NCBI GenBank assembly: GCA_029975055.1
Contig: JARKPU010000010.1
Span: 1-64,000, forward strand
Length of the DNA stretch: 64,000 nucleotides
Reading direction: 5' to 3'
Source: Anaerolinea sp.
GTDB taxonomy: Bacteria > Chloroflexota > Anaerolineae > Anaerolineales > Anaerolineaceae
The number at the start of each line of letters is the position of its first letter. Position 1 is the stretch's first letter. The notes beneath the pieces were generated by a model, which did not search any database, was not told where the DNA came from, and saw only the letters and a list, made by a program, of their open reading frames with translations. Made by a program: the position numbers and the translations under genes. Of the stretch, positions 36,711-49,510 are shown in pieces.

Positions 36711-37205
36711 TTGAACCTGTCCGCACTCCTCAAACTGATCCACGTATTCTCCGCCTTCTGGATGACCACCGGGATCATCGGGCGCTTTGTTAGCCTGAAT
36801 AAAGCCGAACACAGCAGCGATCTTCACGCCATCCAGTCGATTCTGCCCGTGGCCGGGGTTTTCGAGCGTGTCATGGTAATCCCCGGCTCGCTGCTCGTGC
36901 TGCTGGCCGGGCTGGTGACGGCCTGGGCGGAAGGCTGGCCGATCCTGGGTTTCATCCAGGGAGGAACATCCAACTGGGTGCTGGCCTCATTGCTGCTCTA
37001 CCTCACCATCATGCCGGTCATCCGCTTCGTCTTCCTGCCGCGCGGAAAGGTATTCGCTGCCGCCTTGAGCAGCGCCGTGGCGCAGGGGCGGGTCACCTCC
37101 GAGCTCGGAGCCGCTTTTCGCGACCCGCTTGTCCGCGCAGGGCACGCCTACGAGTTCGTCGTCGTGGTCGTCATCATCGCGCTGATGGTGCTCAAGCCCT
37201 TCTAG
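36711..37205 (+). CDS. DUF2269-like integral membrane protein
   Basis: TTG start 36711 with GGAG upstream; 'LSALLKLIHVFSAFWMTTGIIGRFVSL'; four TM segments. Confidence 0.65.
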   Translation: MNLSALLKLIHVFSAFWMTTGIIGRFVSLNKAEHSSDLHAIQSILPVAGVFERVMVIPGSLLVLLAGLVTAWAEGWPILGFIQGGTSNWVLASLLLYLTIMPVIRFVFLPRGKVFAAALSSAVAQGRVTSELGAAFRDPLVRAGHAYEFVVVVVIIALMVLKPF

Positions 37206-37268
37206 CCGATTACATCCCGCCGGAAGCAGCCAAAAAGATTAGACTTCCTGCCCAATGGTGGAAACCTA

Positions 37269-37297
37269 TTGACAAAGCAAACGTTTGCTTATATGAT
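37269..37297 (+). promoter_or_regulatory. promoter TTGACA-N17-TATGAT of second LacI-family gene
   Basis: TTGACA 37269-37274, spacer 17, TATGAT 37292-37297. Confidence 0.8.
37275..37290. promoter_or_regulatory. LacI-family operator O1 AAGCAAACGTTTGCTT
   Basis: Perfect 16-bp palindrome filling the -35/-10 spacer. Confidence 0.85.
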
Positions 37298-37306
37298 ATT
37301 CATAGC

Positions 37307-37322
37307 AAGCAAACGTTTGCTT
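37307..37322. promoter_or_regulatory. LacI-family operator O2 AAGCAAACGTTTGCTT
   Basis: Second identical 16-bp palindrome, centre-to-centre 32 bp from O1, upstream of the TTG start. Confidence 0.85.
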
Positions 37323-37343
37323 TGCCTGCGAAGGACCAATCCC

Positions 37344-38372
37344 TTGGCCATTACATTAACCGAACTCGCCCGGCTGGCTAATGTCTCCGTCTCCACTGTT
37401 TCACGCGCGCTGTCGAACCACGACTACCCGCTGAAGCCCGAGACGCGCCAGCGCATCCGCTTGCTGGCCGAACAGATGGGCTACAAACCCAACCTGGTGG
37501 CCAGGAGCCTGCAAAACAACCGCACGCACCTGGTGGGGGTCATTGTCGACCGCATGCAGTCGCCGTTCTCGGCGGAGACGGTGCAGGGCATTCAGGATAA
37601 ACTGCGCAACGCAGGCTACTCCATCTCCATCGCTTATTCCAACCGCGACCAGGCCCTGGCGATCGAAGCCATCAATTCGTTCTACAGCCGCCAGGTGGAT
37701 GGCATCATCATCATCAATTCCTGGCTGCACACCTTCAACGACCCCATCCTGGCCATGCAAGACCGGCCTTTTGTGTTCGTCAACCGGCTGTTCAAGAACT
37801 GCCTGCAAAACTGCGTCGGCCCCGGCGACCGCTACGGCGCCCAGCTGGCCACCCAGCACCTGGTTGACCTCGGTCATAAGCGCATCGGCTACATCAACGG
37901 CATGAAGGACTGGATCGAAGCGCAGGATCGCCTGCTGGGCTATCAAGATGTGCTGGAGCGCAACGGGCTGGAGCTGGATGAGAGCCTCATCCGCAACGGC
38001 GATTGGGGTGTCGAAAGCGGCTACCAGGCGGCACGAGAACTGCTGAGCCTCGCGCCCCAGCCGACCGCCATCTTCGCCGCCAACGACATCATGGCCCTCG
38101 GCGTGATGTACGCCGCGCAAGACCTGGGGTTCCACATCCCGGAAGATGTTGCCCTGGTAGGTTACGACGACCGCGATTTCGCCTCCTGGGTCAGGCCCGC
38201 GCTGACCACGGTGAAAATGCCATCCTTCGAGATGGGCCAGGCCGCAGCCCGCCTGCTGCTCCAGCAGATCGCCGGTGAAGAGCCGGAAGACGCCACGCAA
38301 ATCCCCGGGCGGTTGATCATCCGCGAGTCGTGCGGCGCGAAAATAGCCAGGAACGTCGTAGAATCGCGCTAA
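37344..38372 (+). CDS. LacI-family transcriptional regulator
   Basis: 'LAITLTELARLANVSVSTVSRALSNHDYPLKPETRQRIRLLAEQMGY'; TTG start 37344 with AAGGA upstream. The ORF-track start 37269 lies inside the promoter. Confidence 0.93.
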   Translation: MAITLTELARLANVSVSTVSRALSNHDYPLKPETRQRIRLLAEQMGYKPNLVARSLQNNRTHLVGVIVDRMQSPFSAETVQGIQDKLRNAGYSISIAYSNRDQALAIEAINSFYSRQVDGIIIINSWLHTFNDPILAMQDRPFVFVNRLFKNCLQNCVGPGDRYGAQLATQHLVDLGHKRIGYINGMKDWIEAQDRLLGYQDVLERNGLELDESLIRNGDWGVESGYQAARELLSLAPQPTAIFAANDIMALGVMYAAQDLGFHIPEDVALVGYDDRDFASWVRPALTTVKMPSFEMGQAAARLLLQQIAGEEPEDATQIPGRLIIRESCGAKIARNVVESR

Positions 38373-38507
38373 AAGGGAATCAACAAGGTTGAGTTTCAAT
38401 GGAAGGTCGATGTTAAGGGTAACGTTTTAAAAGTATCCAGCCGTTGATCCGCTAAAAGATTCATTGAGCCAGGCCCGGGGCAATGACCCTTATAAGGAGT
38501 TTCCGGC

Positions 38508-40385
38508 ATGCAAATCGATACTGCTCGCAGCCCGTTCGCCCGGTTGAAAACCATTCAACTCGATCATGTCCATCTCGATCAAGGGTTCTGGTCTGGCAGG
38601 CAGGAGATCAACCGCAAGATCAGTCTCAAGCACGCGTACCGCAAATTACACGACTCCGGCAATTTCAACAACCTCAAGCTGGCCATCGGTACGGGCGAGG
38701 GTGAATACCGCAAGCCTGTCTTCATGGATACGGATATCTACAAGTGGCTCGAAGCGGTCAGCTACGACCTGGTCAACCACCCCGATGCCGCGCTGGAAGC
38801 GATGGCCAACGAAGCCATAGACCTGCTGGCCGCCGCCCAGCAGCCGGACGGCTATTTGAACTCCTACTTCCAGGTGGTGGAACCCGAGAAGAAGTGGCAG
38901 GAAATCGCCATGGGCCACGAACTCTATTGCGCCGGGCATCTCATCGAGGCCGCGGTGGCCCACCACCGGCTCAAGGGCAAATCGAGGCTGCTCGATATCG
39001 CCTGCCGCTTCGCCGACCACATCGACGCCACCTTTGGCCCCGGCAAGCGCGATGTCGTCCCTGGCCACCCGGAGATCGAGCATGCGCTGGTGGAACTGGC
39101 CCGCGAATGCGGCGAGCCGCGTTACCTCAGGCTGGCCGAGTTCATGGTGGATCAGCGCGGGCACGGCAAGATGATCGGCTGGACGCCCTTCGACACGGCG
39201 TACCACCAGGATCGCGTCCCCGTGCGCGAGGCCCAGGTTGTGGAAGGCCATGCCGTCAGGCAGATGTACCTGCTCTCGGGGGTGGCCGACCTTTACCTCG
39301 AAGGCGGCGATCCTTCGCTCCTGGCAGCCGCCGAACGCCTCTGGCAGGATATGGTTGGGCGGAAGATGTACGTCACCGCGGGTGTGGGCGCGCGCCACTA
39401 CGGAGAAGCCTTCGGCGAGGCCTACGAACTGCCCAGCGACACGGCCTATTGTGAAACCTGCGCCACCATCGCCAACATGATGTTCAACTGGCGCATGCTG
39501 GCCATCACCGGCGAAGCGCGCTTTGCCGACCTGATCGAAACCGCGCTGTACAACGGCTTCTTGAGCGGAATCTCGCTGGATGGGCAGCGGTACTTCTATG
39601 TCAACCCCCTGCTGAGCAACGGCGGGATCGAGCGCCCAGAGTGGTATGGCTGCGCCTGCTGCCCGCCCAACGTGATGCGCCAGATCGCCTTGCTGGGGCA
39701 TTACATCGCCACCACCCGCCAGGGCGGCCTCCAGGTGCATCAATATATCTCATCTTCTCTGGAGGCCGACCTCGGCCTCGCCGGGCAGGTAAAGGTTCGC
39801 CTCGAGACGCCCTACCCCTGGCAGGGAAAGGTGAGCCTGACCATCGAGGAAACCCCTTCGGCGCCGTGGGAACTGGCGCTGCGCATTCCTTCCTGGTGCC
39901 GCGCCGCCACCCTCGAAGCAGGCGGCAGCCTGAGCGATGTTTCGGCTTCCGCCGGCAGCTACGCCCGGCTGACGCGTGCATGGCGGGCGGGCGATGTCGT
40001 CGAGCTGAAGGTGCGCCTCGAACCGCGCCTCATCCAGCCCAACCCGCGCGTGGATGCCGTTCGCGGCAGCATGGCCCTCGCCTATGGCCCGCTGGTCTAT
40101 TGCCTGGAAGCCGGCGACCAGCCCGCCGGGGTGAGCCTTGCCGACCTGCGGCTCGACCCCTCCGCGCCGCTCCAGGCCGCGTTCCGCGCAGATCTCCTGG
40201 GCGGCGTGGTGGAGATCAAAGCACATGGCTGGGTCGAAGATATGAGCAGTTGGAAAGGCACGCTCTACCGGCCGCTGCCTGCGGGCAGCCCGGCGCTGGA
40301 GAGCGTCGAACTGACTGCCATACCCTATCATACATGGGCCAACCGAGGGCCCGATCAGATGCGTGTTTGGATTCCGTTGAAATAA
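38508..40385 (+). CDS. GH127-type beta-L-arabinofuranosidase (DUF1680 family)
   Basis: 'DGYLNSYFQV', 'GHELYCAGHLIEAAVAHH', 'CETCATIANMMFNWRM', 'YGCACCPPNVMRQIA'. Confidence 0.9.
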   Translation: MQIDTARSPFARLKTIQLDHVHLDQGFWSGRQEINRKISLKHAYRKLHDSGNFNNLKLAIGTGEGEYRKPVFMDTDIYKWLEAVSYDLVNHPDAALEAMANEAIDLLAAAQQPDGYLNSYFQVVEPEKKWQEIAMGHELYCAGHLIEAAVAHHRLKGKSRLLDIACRFADHIDATFGPGKRDVVPGHPEIEHALVELARECGEPRYLRLAEFMVDQRGHGKMIGWTPFDTAYHQDRVPVREAQVVEGHAVRQMYLLSGVADLYLEGGDPSLLAAAERLWQDMVGRKMYVTAGVGARHYGEAFGEAYELPSDTAYCETCATIANMMFNWRMLAITGEARFADLIETALYNGFLSGISLDGQRYFYVNPLLSNGGIERPEWYGCACCPPNVMRQIALLGHYIATTRQGGLQVHQYISSSLEADLGLAGQVKVRLETPYPWQGKVSLTIEETPSAPWELALRIPSWCRAATLEAGGSLSDVSASAGSYARLTRAWRAGDVVELKVRLEPRLIQPNPRVDAVRGSMALAYGPLVYCLEAGDQPAGVSLADLRLDPSAPLQAAFRADLLGGVVEIKAHGWVEDMSSWKGTLYRPLPAGSPALESVELTAIPYHTWANRGPDQMRVWIPLK

Positions 40386-40498
40386 GTGGCCGGAACAAAC
40401 GCGGCGAGTCGAAAGGAGGCATCTATCACACGTAAACGTCGGCAAGGGCCAGAGCATGGTTTTTCAACGTGTTCCAACGGATTTGAGGAGGATGAATC

Positions 40499-41908
40499 AT
40501 GAAGAATCAGATGAACAGGCGTGATTTTTTGAAAGTCGCAGGTCTGGTGAGCGGGGCGGGCATCCTCGCCGCCTGCCAGCCCGCCGCTGCAACGCAAGGG
40601 CCGGCTGCCAAAACGGCAGCGCCGGCATCCGCCGAAACGGTGACGATCACCTTCACCGGCTGGGGCGGAACCGAGGAAGATGAAGGCGTGAAGTCTGCGG
40701 TGAAGTACTTCGAGGAGCAAACCCCGGGGATCAAGGTGAACTGGATCCAAATCCCGGAAAACTATGCCGAAAAGATCCTGGCCATGGTTGCCGCCGGGAC
40801 GCCCCCAGATACGGCCTTCATCTACAACACCATTTTCCAACAATACGTCAAAGATGGCCTGCTGCTCGACATCACCGATAACCTGAAGCAAGACCCGGTG
40901 CTCGGCGCGGAGAACTACTTCATCGAACCGCAGGAATCCACCCGCTGCACGGTGAACGGCAAATGGTACGGCATCGGCTCCTGCTGGGTGGCTCCGCACA
41001 TTTACTATAATGCCGATATCTTCGAAAAAGAGGGCATCACCCCGCCCAGCAACAACCCCGATGAAGCCTGGGATTGGCCGAAGTTCCTCGAGGTGGCCAA
41101 CCAGCTCACCGTCGACACGAACGGGAAGCACCCCACCGATTCCGGGTTCAACCTCGACAGCATGGAGCGCTGGGCGATCCAGTGGCCCACCTGGTCGATT
41201 CCCCTGCACGCGGCGATCGCCTCGAACGGCGGCCACTGGCTGAACCAGGAAACCGGCTTGATCGAACTGGATAAACCCGAAGCCACCGAAGCATTGCAGA
41301 AGGTTGCCGACCTGATGCTGGTACAGAATGTGAACCCGCGCGGCGCCGCCTTCTCAGCGCTGGGCCTGACCAACACCCAAATGCTGGAAAACGGCAAGCT
41401 GGCGATGGCAATCGACGGCTCGTGGGCGCTCTCCTGGATCACCAAGATCAACGCCAAACTCGGCACCGCGGTCTGCCCGAAGATTCTGCAGCCCGCCACC
41501 GACATGCAGGCCCACATCCACTCCGGGTTTGCCGCGACGAAGTACAAAGACCAGGCCTGGGCCTGGCTGCGGTTCCTCGGAACCGAGTATTACCAGCTCG
41601 GCTTCCTCAAGATGGGCCTCTGGCTGCCCAGCCAGACCGCGTTGATGACCCCCGAAGGCATGGCCAAGTGGTACACCGAGCGCAAAGGCCCCGGCGACGG
41701 CGTACACCCGAAGGGTTACGACCTGATCGTCAAGGAATATGTGCCGAAGTACGGCCATGTGCTGTATATGCCCCCCGGCTACACCGAGGCCGATGCGCTG
41801 ATCACCCCGGCGCTCGATGCGATCTGGATCGGCGACAAGACGGCTGAAGCCGCGATGGCTGAGGTTGTCCCGGCCGCCAATGAGATCTTGATCAAGGCCA
41901 AGGCTTAA
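40499..41908 (+). CDS. extracellular sugar-binding lipoprotein with Tat-type signal
   Basis: '[24 protein letters not shown]': twin-Arg motif plus lipobox; SBP family 1 body. Confidence 0.92.
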   Translation: MKNQMNRRDFLKVAGLVSGAGILAACQPAAATQGPAAKTAAPASAETVTITFTGWGGTEEDEGVKSAVKYFEEQTPGIKVNWIQIPENYAEKILAMVAAGTPPDTAFIYNTIFQQYVKDGLLLDITDNLKQDPVLGAENYFIEPQESTRCTVNGKWYGIGSCWVAPHIYYNADIFEKEGITPPSNNPDEAWDWPKFLEVANQLTVDTNGKHPTDSGFNLDSMERWAIQWPTWSIPLHAAIASNGGHWLNQETGLIELDKPEATEALQKVADLMLVQNVNPRGAAFSALGLTNTQMLENGKLAMAIDGSWALSWITKINAKLGTAVCPKILQPATDMQAHIHSGFAATKYKDQAWAWLRFLGTEYYQLGFLKMGLWLPSQTALMTPEGMAKWYTERKGPGDGVHPKGYDLIVKEYVPKYGHVLYMPPGYTEADALITPALDAIWIGDKTAEAAMAEVVPAANEILIKAKA

Positions 41909-41928
41909 CGGTACTGCGGACGTTTGCA

Positions 41929-41964
41929 GGAGGGTGTTTTCGCAACCATCCGAAAACACCCTCC
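41929..41964. terminator. strong intercistronic stem-loop between SBP and permease genes
   Basis: GGAGGGTGTTTTCG-caaccatc-CGAAAACACCCTCC: perfect 14-bp stem, 8-nt loop. Confidence 0.8.
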
Positions 41965-42090
41965 GCAAGGGTTGATCTATATTGCGAATCTCTGCTTTAA
42001 TGGGTTTACAAGCCGACTTTGCCGCCCAGCGAATTGGTTTCCAACAACCGTACGTGCGTGGTTGGTTTTCTCTTGCGATGCGAGGTCCAA

Positions 42091-43026
42091 ATGGAAAAGA
42101 CACTTGAATATCACCCACCCAAGAGCAGAAATGCCGGGATCTTCCGGTGGTTCAAAACCCCGCGCGGGCGGCGAACGATCACCGGCTACCTGTTCATCGG
42201 GCCGTTCATCCTGGGGGTGATGTTCTGGGTGCTCTACCCTGCCATCATGGCGGCCTGGCTGACCTTCCAGAAATGGAACCTGATTACCCCGGCCACGTTT
42301 ATCGGCATCGAGAACTTCAGTAACATGCTGACCGATAAGCTCTTCTGGCAGTCGCTCAAGGTCACCTCCATTTACACGTTCTTCTCGGTGCCGCTAGGCC
42401 TGGTGATCAGCTTCCTCCTGGCCTTGCTGATTAACACGAAAATCCGCGGGATCGCATTCTTCCGCACCATTTATTACCTGCCCAGCATCGTGCCGGCCGT
42501 GGCCAACGCGGTGCTGTGGGCCTGGATCTTCAACACCGACTTTGGCCTGCTCAACAGCATCCTGAGCTACTTTGGGATTGCGAAAATCGCCTGGCTGCAA
42601 GAAACCGAATGGGCGCTTCCGGCGTTGATCTTGATGAGCCTGTGGGGCGCCGGATCGGCGATGATCATCTTCCTGGCCGGGCTGCAGGGCATCGACGATA
42701 TCTATTACGAAGCCGCCAAGATCGACGGCGCCGGAAGATGGGCGCAGTTGATCCACGTCACCATCCCCATGATGTCGTCGGTCATCTTCTTCAACCTCGT
42801 CCTCGGGGTGATCAACTCGTTCCAGGTGTTCACCGCCGGTTACCTGATCACCGACGGCGGCCCGCAAAATGCCACGTTGTTCTATGTGCTCTACCTGTAC
42901 CGCAACGGGTTCGAATACCTGAAGATGGGATACGCCGCCGCTCTCTCCTGGGTGTTGTTCTTCATCATCTTGATCTTCACCCTGATCATCTTCAGGACGG
43001 TCGGGCGCAGGGTGTATTACCAATAA
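42091..43026 (+). CDS. carbohydrate ABC transporter permease
   Basis: '[44 protein letters not shown]'; ATG 42091. Confidence 0.92.
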   Translation: MEKTLEYHPPKSRNAGIFRWFKTPRGRRTITGYLFIGPFILGVMFWVLYPAIMAAWLTFQKWNLITPATFIGIENFSNMLTDKLFWQSLKVTSIYTFFSVPLGLVISFLLALLINTKIRGIAFFRTIYYLPSIVPAVANAVLWAWIFNTDFGLLNSILSYFGIAKIAWLQETEWALPALILMSLWGAGSAMIIFLAGLQGIDDIYYEAAKIDGAGRWAQLIHVTIPMMSSVIFFNLVLGVINSFQVFTAGYLITDGGPQNATLFYVLYLYRNGFEYLKMGYAAALSWVLFFIILIFTLIIFRTVGRRVYYQ

Positions 43027-43063
43027 GGCGCTACGAGATACGAACCAACTGGAAGAGGAAAAA

Positions 43064-43969
43064 ATGGCTACCGAATTTACCTCCATCTCCACAAAGCCCT
43101 CGCAGCTTCACCACGTCCGCAAAAGTGTGCTCAACGGTGAAGTGATTGCGCGGCTGGTCCTCGTCGCCGTCCTGATCCTGGGCGCCGTGGTCATGTTCCT
43201 GCCGTTCGCGTTCCTGATCAGCAGCTCCCTCAAGGTGGAAACTCAGGTTTTCCAGGTGCCCGTCCAATGGATTCCGAACCCCGTGCGCTGGCTGAACTAC
43301 GTGGACGCGATGACTCAGAAACCGTTCTTGCAGTACTTCACCAACACTATGGTCATCGTGCTCCTCAACCAGGTGGCCGTGCTGGTCACCTCCTCGCTGT
43401 GCGGTTATGGCTTCGCGCGCATCGAATTCCCCGGGCGCAACTTCTGGTTTGGGGTGGCCCTGGCAACGATGATGCTCCCTTACTACGTGACGATGGTGCC
43501 TCAGTTCATCCTCTTCAGCCGCCTGGGCTGGATGGACTCATTCTTGCCGTTGACCGTGCCAATCTTCTTTGGGGGCGGGGCCTTCAACGTGTTCCTCTTC
43601 CGCCAGTTCTTCAAAACACTGCCCGAAGACCTCTCCGACGCGGCGCGCATCGACGGCTGCAGCGAGTTCGAAATCTACTGGCGCATTTTCATCCCCCTTT
43701 CCACCTCGGTCTTCATCACCGTCTCCATCTTCACCTTCATGGCCAGCTGGAACGACTTCATCGGCCCGCTGCTCTACATCAACTCGCCGGATAAATTCAC
43801 CATCGCCCTGGGCCTGGCCACCTATCGCAGCATGATGGGCGTGGGCCGCACCCGCTGGGATCTGCTGATGGCGGCTTCGGTGGCAATGACGGCGCCGATT
43901 GTGATCCTCTTCTTCATCCTGCAGCGCTACTTCATCAAAGGCGTGGTGATGAGCGGGATCAAGGGTTAG
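43064..43969 (+). CDS. carbohydrate ABC transporter permease
   Basis: '[50 protein letters not shown]'. Confidence 0.92.
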   Translation: MATEFTSISTKPSQLHHVRKSVLNGEVIARLVLVAVLILGAVVMFLPFAFLISSSLKVETQVFQVPVQWIPNPVRWLNYVDAMTQKPFLQYFTNTMVIVLLNQVAVLVTSSLCGYGFARIEFPGRNFWFGVALATMMLPYYVTMVPQFILFSRLGWMDSFLPLTVPIFFGGGAFNVFLFRQFFKTLPEDLSDAARIDGCSEFEIYWRIFIPLSTSVFITVSIFTFMASWNDFIGPLLYINSPDKFTIALGLATYRSMMGVGRTRWDLLMAASVAMTAPIVILFFILQRYFIKGVVMSGIKG

Positions 43970-43999
43970 CAATCCAATTCCGGGGAATTAAACAGTCAA

Positions 44000-44034
44000 G
44001 GGCCGGTCATTGAATTGACCGGCCCGTTTTTTTT
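44000..44034 (+). terminator. rho-independent terminator
   Basis: GGGCCGGTCA-ttgaat-TGACCGGCCC-G-TTTTTTTT. Confidence 0.88.
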
Positions 44035-44080
44035 GTCATCCAGCAGAGCTTTACGGCCTGCGGATCCCTGGCAGATGAAA

Positions 44081-44140
44081 GTTTTTCAATTTTTCAGTTA
44101 ATTGTGGGGCTTGCCCCACAATTAACTGAAAAAGATACAC
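44081..44140. repeat. dispersed ~58-bp palindromic element, copy 3 (best conserved)
   Basis: TTTTTCAGTTAATTGTGGGGC-TT-GCCCCACAATTAACTGAAAAA: perfect 21-bp stem (44090-44133). Confidence 0.85.
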
Positions 44141-44153
44141 ACGATCCGGCAGA

Positions 44154-46982
<2,829 letters not shown>

Positions 46983-47042
46983 GCTCGTTTCCTCTGTGCG
47001 GTCAGAATTTGCGTGTTCATTCGGGAAGCCCGAACAATCCAT

Positions 47043-47438
47043 GCAGACTTAATTATAGAGGGAACAGCTGCCGGGGTGGCCGGATTGTTTCATCGCATTT
47101 CGCCGGGCCGGCCAGTTGTTTACACCATCGGAAGGAGAGGGTTTTGACCACCTTTCAAGCGGTTTGCGAACCGGATCTACGAGGTCTCCCATCGCCAGTT
47201 TTCGATCCGGCTCGCCGTTTCGCTTGCGCTCCCGATACGTATCACCTACAATGGATGTGTCACCGTAGTGAAGAAAACCGAATAGCAATTTGCGCCATCG
47301 AAGCCAAGCCGCCCCGCCCGGCCCGCCTGATTCACGGCGGTATAGCCAGGTTTGCTGCGCAAGCGAAACCATCCGCTTCGTCATTCCCGTTTGCGTGAAC
47401 AATTCCATCAGGCATCATTTTCAGAAAGGACTTTTGCC
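47043..47438. other. intergenic segment without a convincing gene; possible decayed element
   Basis: Only short overlapping ORFs in several frames; no SD/domain support. Confidence 0.25.
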
Positions 47439-47927
47439 ATGTTGAACATCTTCAAAAAACAACACGACATGACCATCATCGGGCAGGGCGGTAAGATCAT
47501 CCTGTTCATGCTGCCCGCATTGATCGCGGCCATCCTGGTCCACCTGCTGCTGCCCCGCGTGGCGGCGCTTCCGCAGAGCCTGAGCTTCCTTAAATCCATC
47601 GGCTATGCGCTGCTTTTCCTGGGGGTGGCCCTGTGGGGCACGGCAATCGTTCAATTGTTGACGGGCTTCTCGAAAGGCAAACTGGTGACCTCCGGGGCCT
47701 ACGGCATCGTCCGCAACCCCATCTACTCCAGCGTCACCTTTTTCATCCTGCCCGGTGTGGCACTCGTCACGCTGGCCTGGGTCTACTTCGTCCCGGCCAT
47801 CTTCTTATATGTTGGCGTGCTGCTCTTCATCGGCGTGGAAGAGAAACAACTCACCCAGGCATTCGGCCAGGAATATGCCGATTACCTCGAACGGGTAGAC
47901 CGGCTGGTTCCTTTCAAAAAGCCCTGA
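47439..47927 (+). CDS. isoprenylcysteine carboxyl methyltransferase/PEMT-like membrane methyltransferase
   Basis: 'GKLVTSGAYGIVRNPIYSSVTFFILPGVAL', 'EEKQLTQAFGQEYADYLERVDRLVPF'; ATG 47439. Confidence 0.82.
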   Translation: MLNIFKKQHDMTIIGQGGKIILFMLPALIAAILVHLLLPRVAALPQSLSFLKSIGYALLFLGVALWGTAIVQLLTGFSKGKLVTSGAYGIVRNPIYSSVTFFILPGVALVTLAWVYFVPAIFLYVGVLLFIGVEEKQLTQAFGQEYADYLERVDRLVPFKKP

Positions 47928-47964
47928 TCCGGCCGGTCTTCACCGCTCAAGGCGCAGAAAACGC

Positions 47965-48016
47965 TTCAATTCTCCTGTAAACTGTGCGGCCAGCCCGGCA
48001 TATTACAGGAAAAGGT
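47965..48016. repeat. dispersed palindromic element, copy 4 (degenerate)
   Basis: TCCTGTAAactgtgcGGCcaGCCcggcataTTACAGGA between convergent genes. Confidence 0.5.
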
Positions 48017-48024
48017 GCGCTCGA

Positions 48025-49005
48025 TCACGGCGCAGGCGTCGGCTGCGTGATGGTGTTCGCGCCGCTCAAGTCCAGCACCGGCAGCGTGCTTCCGTTGGTG
48101 ATGACCCACTTGCTGTTCTCGCGCAATTCCTGGGCGATCAACACCTGGATGTACTGCTCGGCCAACGGCCCGCCGTCTTTCAGCAGCTTGAGGATTGCCT
48201 CGATCGATTTTGCCTGCGCTTCGGCATTGAGCGCGGTACGCTTGGCCTCGGCCTCGGCCAGCGTGGTGATGGAATACGCCTCGCCATCGGCTTTCTTTTG
48301 GGCGGTGTAGAACTCGCTGTCGGCCAGCGTGCGCTGCTGGGTGGCGTCGGCGGTAGCCTTTTCTTGAAGCTGCTCGGCCACCATCTTTTCTTTGATGGCG
48401 TTCACCACTTCGGTGGGCGGCGCGGCGTTTTGGATCTGCACCAGGATGAATTCGATCCCATACTGGGCCTCCTTCTGCTTCAACGCGGTGAGCAATTCCT
48501 GGTTGAACTCGGCCCGCAGGTGGAGGACGTCATTCATCTTGCGCGTGTTCACCAGGTCTCTGAGCGCGCCCTGCACAAACCCCGCCACGATCTGGTCTGG
48601 GTCCAGCACTTCCAGCTGGTACTGCACGGGGTCTACCACGCGGTAGGTATAGAGCAGCGAGATATCCATGGTGACGTCATCGGCGGTCATCGCCGCCAGG
48701 TTCTCGATCATCGCAGAGCGCTCGCTGATCACCACGCCGATGACGGTATCGACGAATGGAATTTGAATGTGCCAGCCCGGCTGGTCGATGCCGACGAAGC
48801 TGCCCCCGCGCAGGTGAAGTCCGCGCTCGTAAGGGCGGATTTTATAGATCGCCGCCCGCGCCAGCGAAAAGACCACCCCCAGGATGATCAAGAAGGTCAA
48901 AACAGTCAGGGCATATTTTGCGATGAACGCAAAACAACCCTGGAAAAAGCCGCGCTTCTCGGCCGGCGGTTCCGGCGCTCCGGTCGGCTGCAGGTTCTGA
49001 GACAT
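48025..49005 (-). CDS. SPFH/Band 7 (stomatin/prohibitin-like) membrane protein
   Basis: N-terminal TM, 'VDPVQYQLEVLDPDQIVAGFVQGALRDLVNTRKMNDVLHLRAEFNQELLTALKQKEAQYGIEFILVQIQNAAPPTEVVNAIKEKMVAEQLQEKATADA'. Confidence 0.9.
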   Translation of the reverse strand: MSQNLQPTGAPEPPAEKRGFFQGCFAFIAKYALTVLTFLIILGVVFSLARAAIYKIRPYERGLHLRGGSFVGIDQPGWHIQIPFVDTVIGVVISERSAMIENLAAMTADDVTMDISLLYTYRVVDPVQYQLEVLDPDQIVAGFVQGALRDLVNTRKMNDVLHLRAEFNQELLTALKQKEAQYGIEFILVQIQNAAPPTEVVNAIKEKMVAEQLQEKATADATQQRTLADSEFYTAQKKADGEAYSITTLAEAEAKRTALNAEAQAKSIEAILKLLKDGGPLAEQYIQVLIAQELRENSKWVITNGSTLPVLDLSGANTITQPTPAP

Positions 49006-49510
49006 GGCTCCCTCCTCGCCAACGATTCTATTTTCCGGGTATAGATACTTGATGTGGGAATGATAGTAGTTACATAGTACCGAATGGGGCGTGAGAAGTC
49101 AACCTGCTTGCGATGCGTTGCTTTCTCCCTCCGGTAGCTCATAAAGAGTCGCTCAGCGGCGCTGCGATCAGCCGGAGAATTCACCCACCATGCGAAAGAT
49201 CAGACCCGGCGCAGCGAAAACCTGCCGGAAAATGTACAATGCAATTGGGAAATCCGCTTTCCTTGATTGTGCCTATAATAGATTGCGGGGACAATCCATG
49301 CCAAAGCCACGCCCAGAGGCCGATCGCGTCGAAAGGCGCCTCCGCTCTGCACTGAGAACCACGCGGTAACTGCTCAAGCCCCCGCTTCCGGCCCCTCCCA
49401 TGTGCGGGGGCGGGGTGTTTCCCCCCTTCCTGCCGGGAAGGGGTGACAAAGGGGGGATGGGTGAGTAGTTACACTATATTGTTCGATTTTCCGCAGAAGG
49501 AATTCATTGG

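Noticed and set aside
37269-37343. N-terminal extension of the second LacI ORF
   Set aside because: This stretch is the promoter and operators; TTG 37344 has an SD and gives a normal LacI N-terminus.
49380-49470. G/C-tract-rich intergenic stretch (GCGGGGGCGGGG...CCCCCC...)
   Set aside because: Looks like ordinary GC-skewed intergenic sequence; no supported function beyond possible hairpins.
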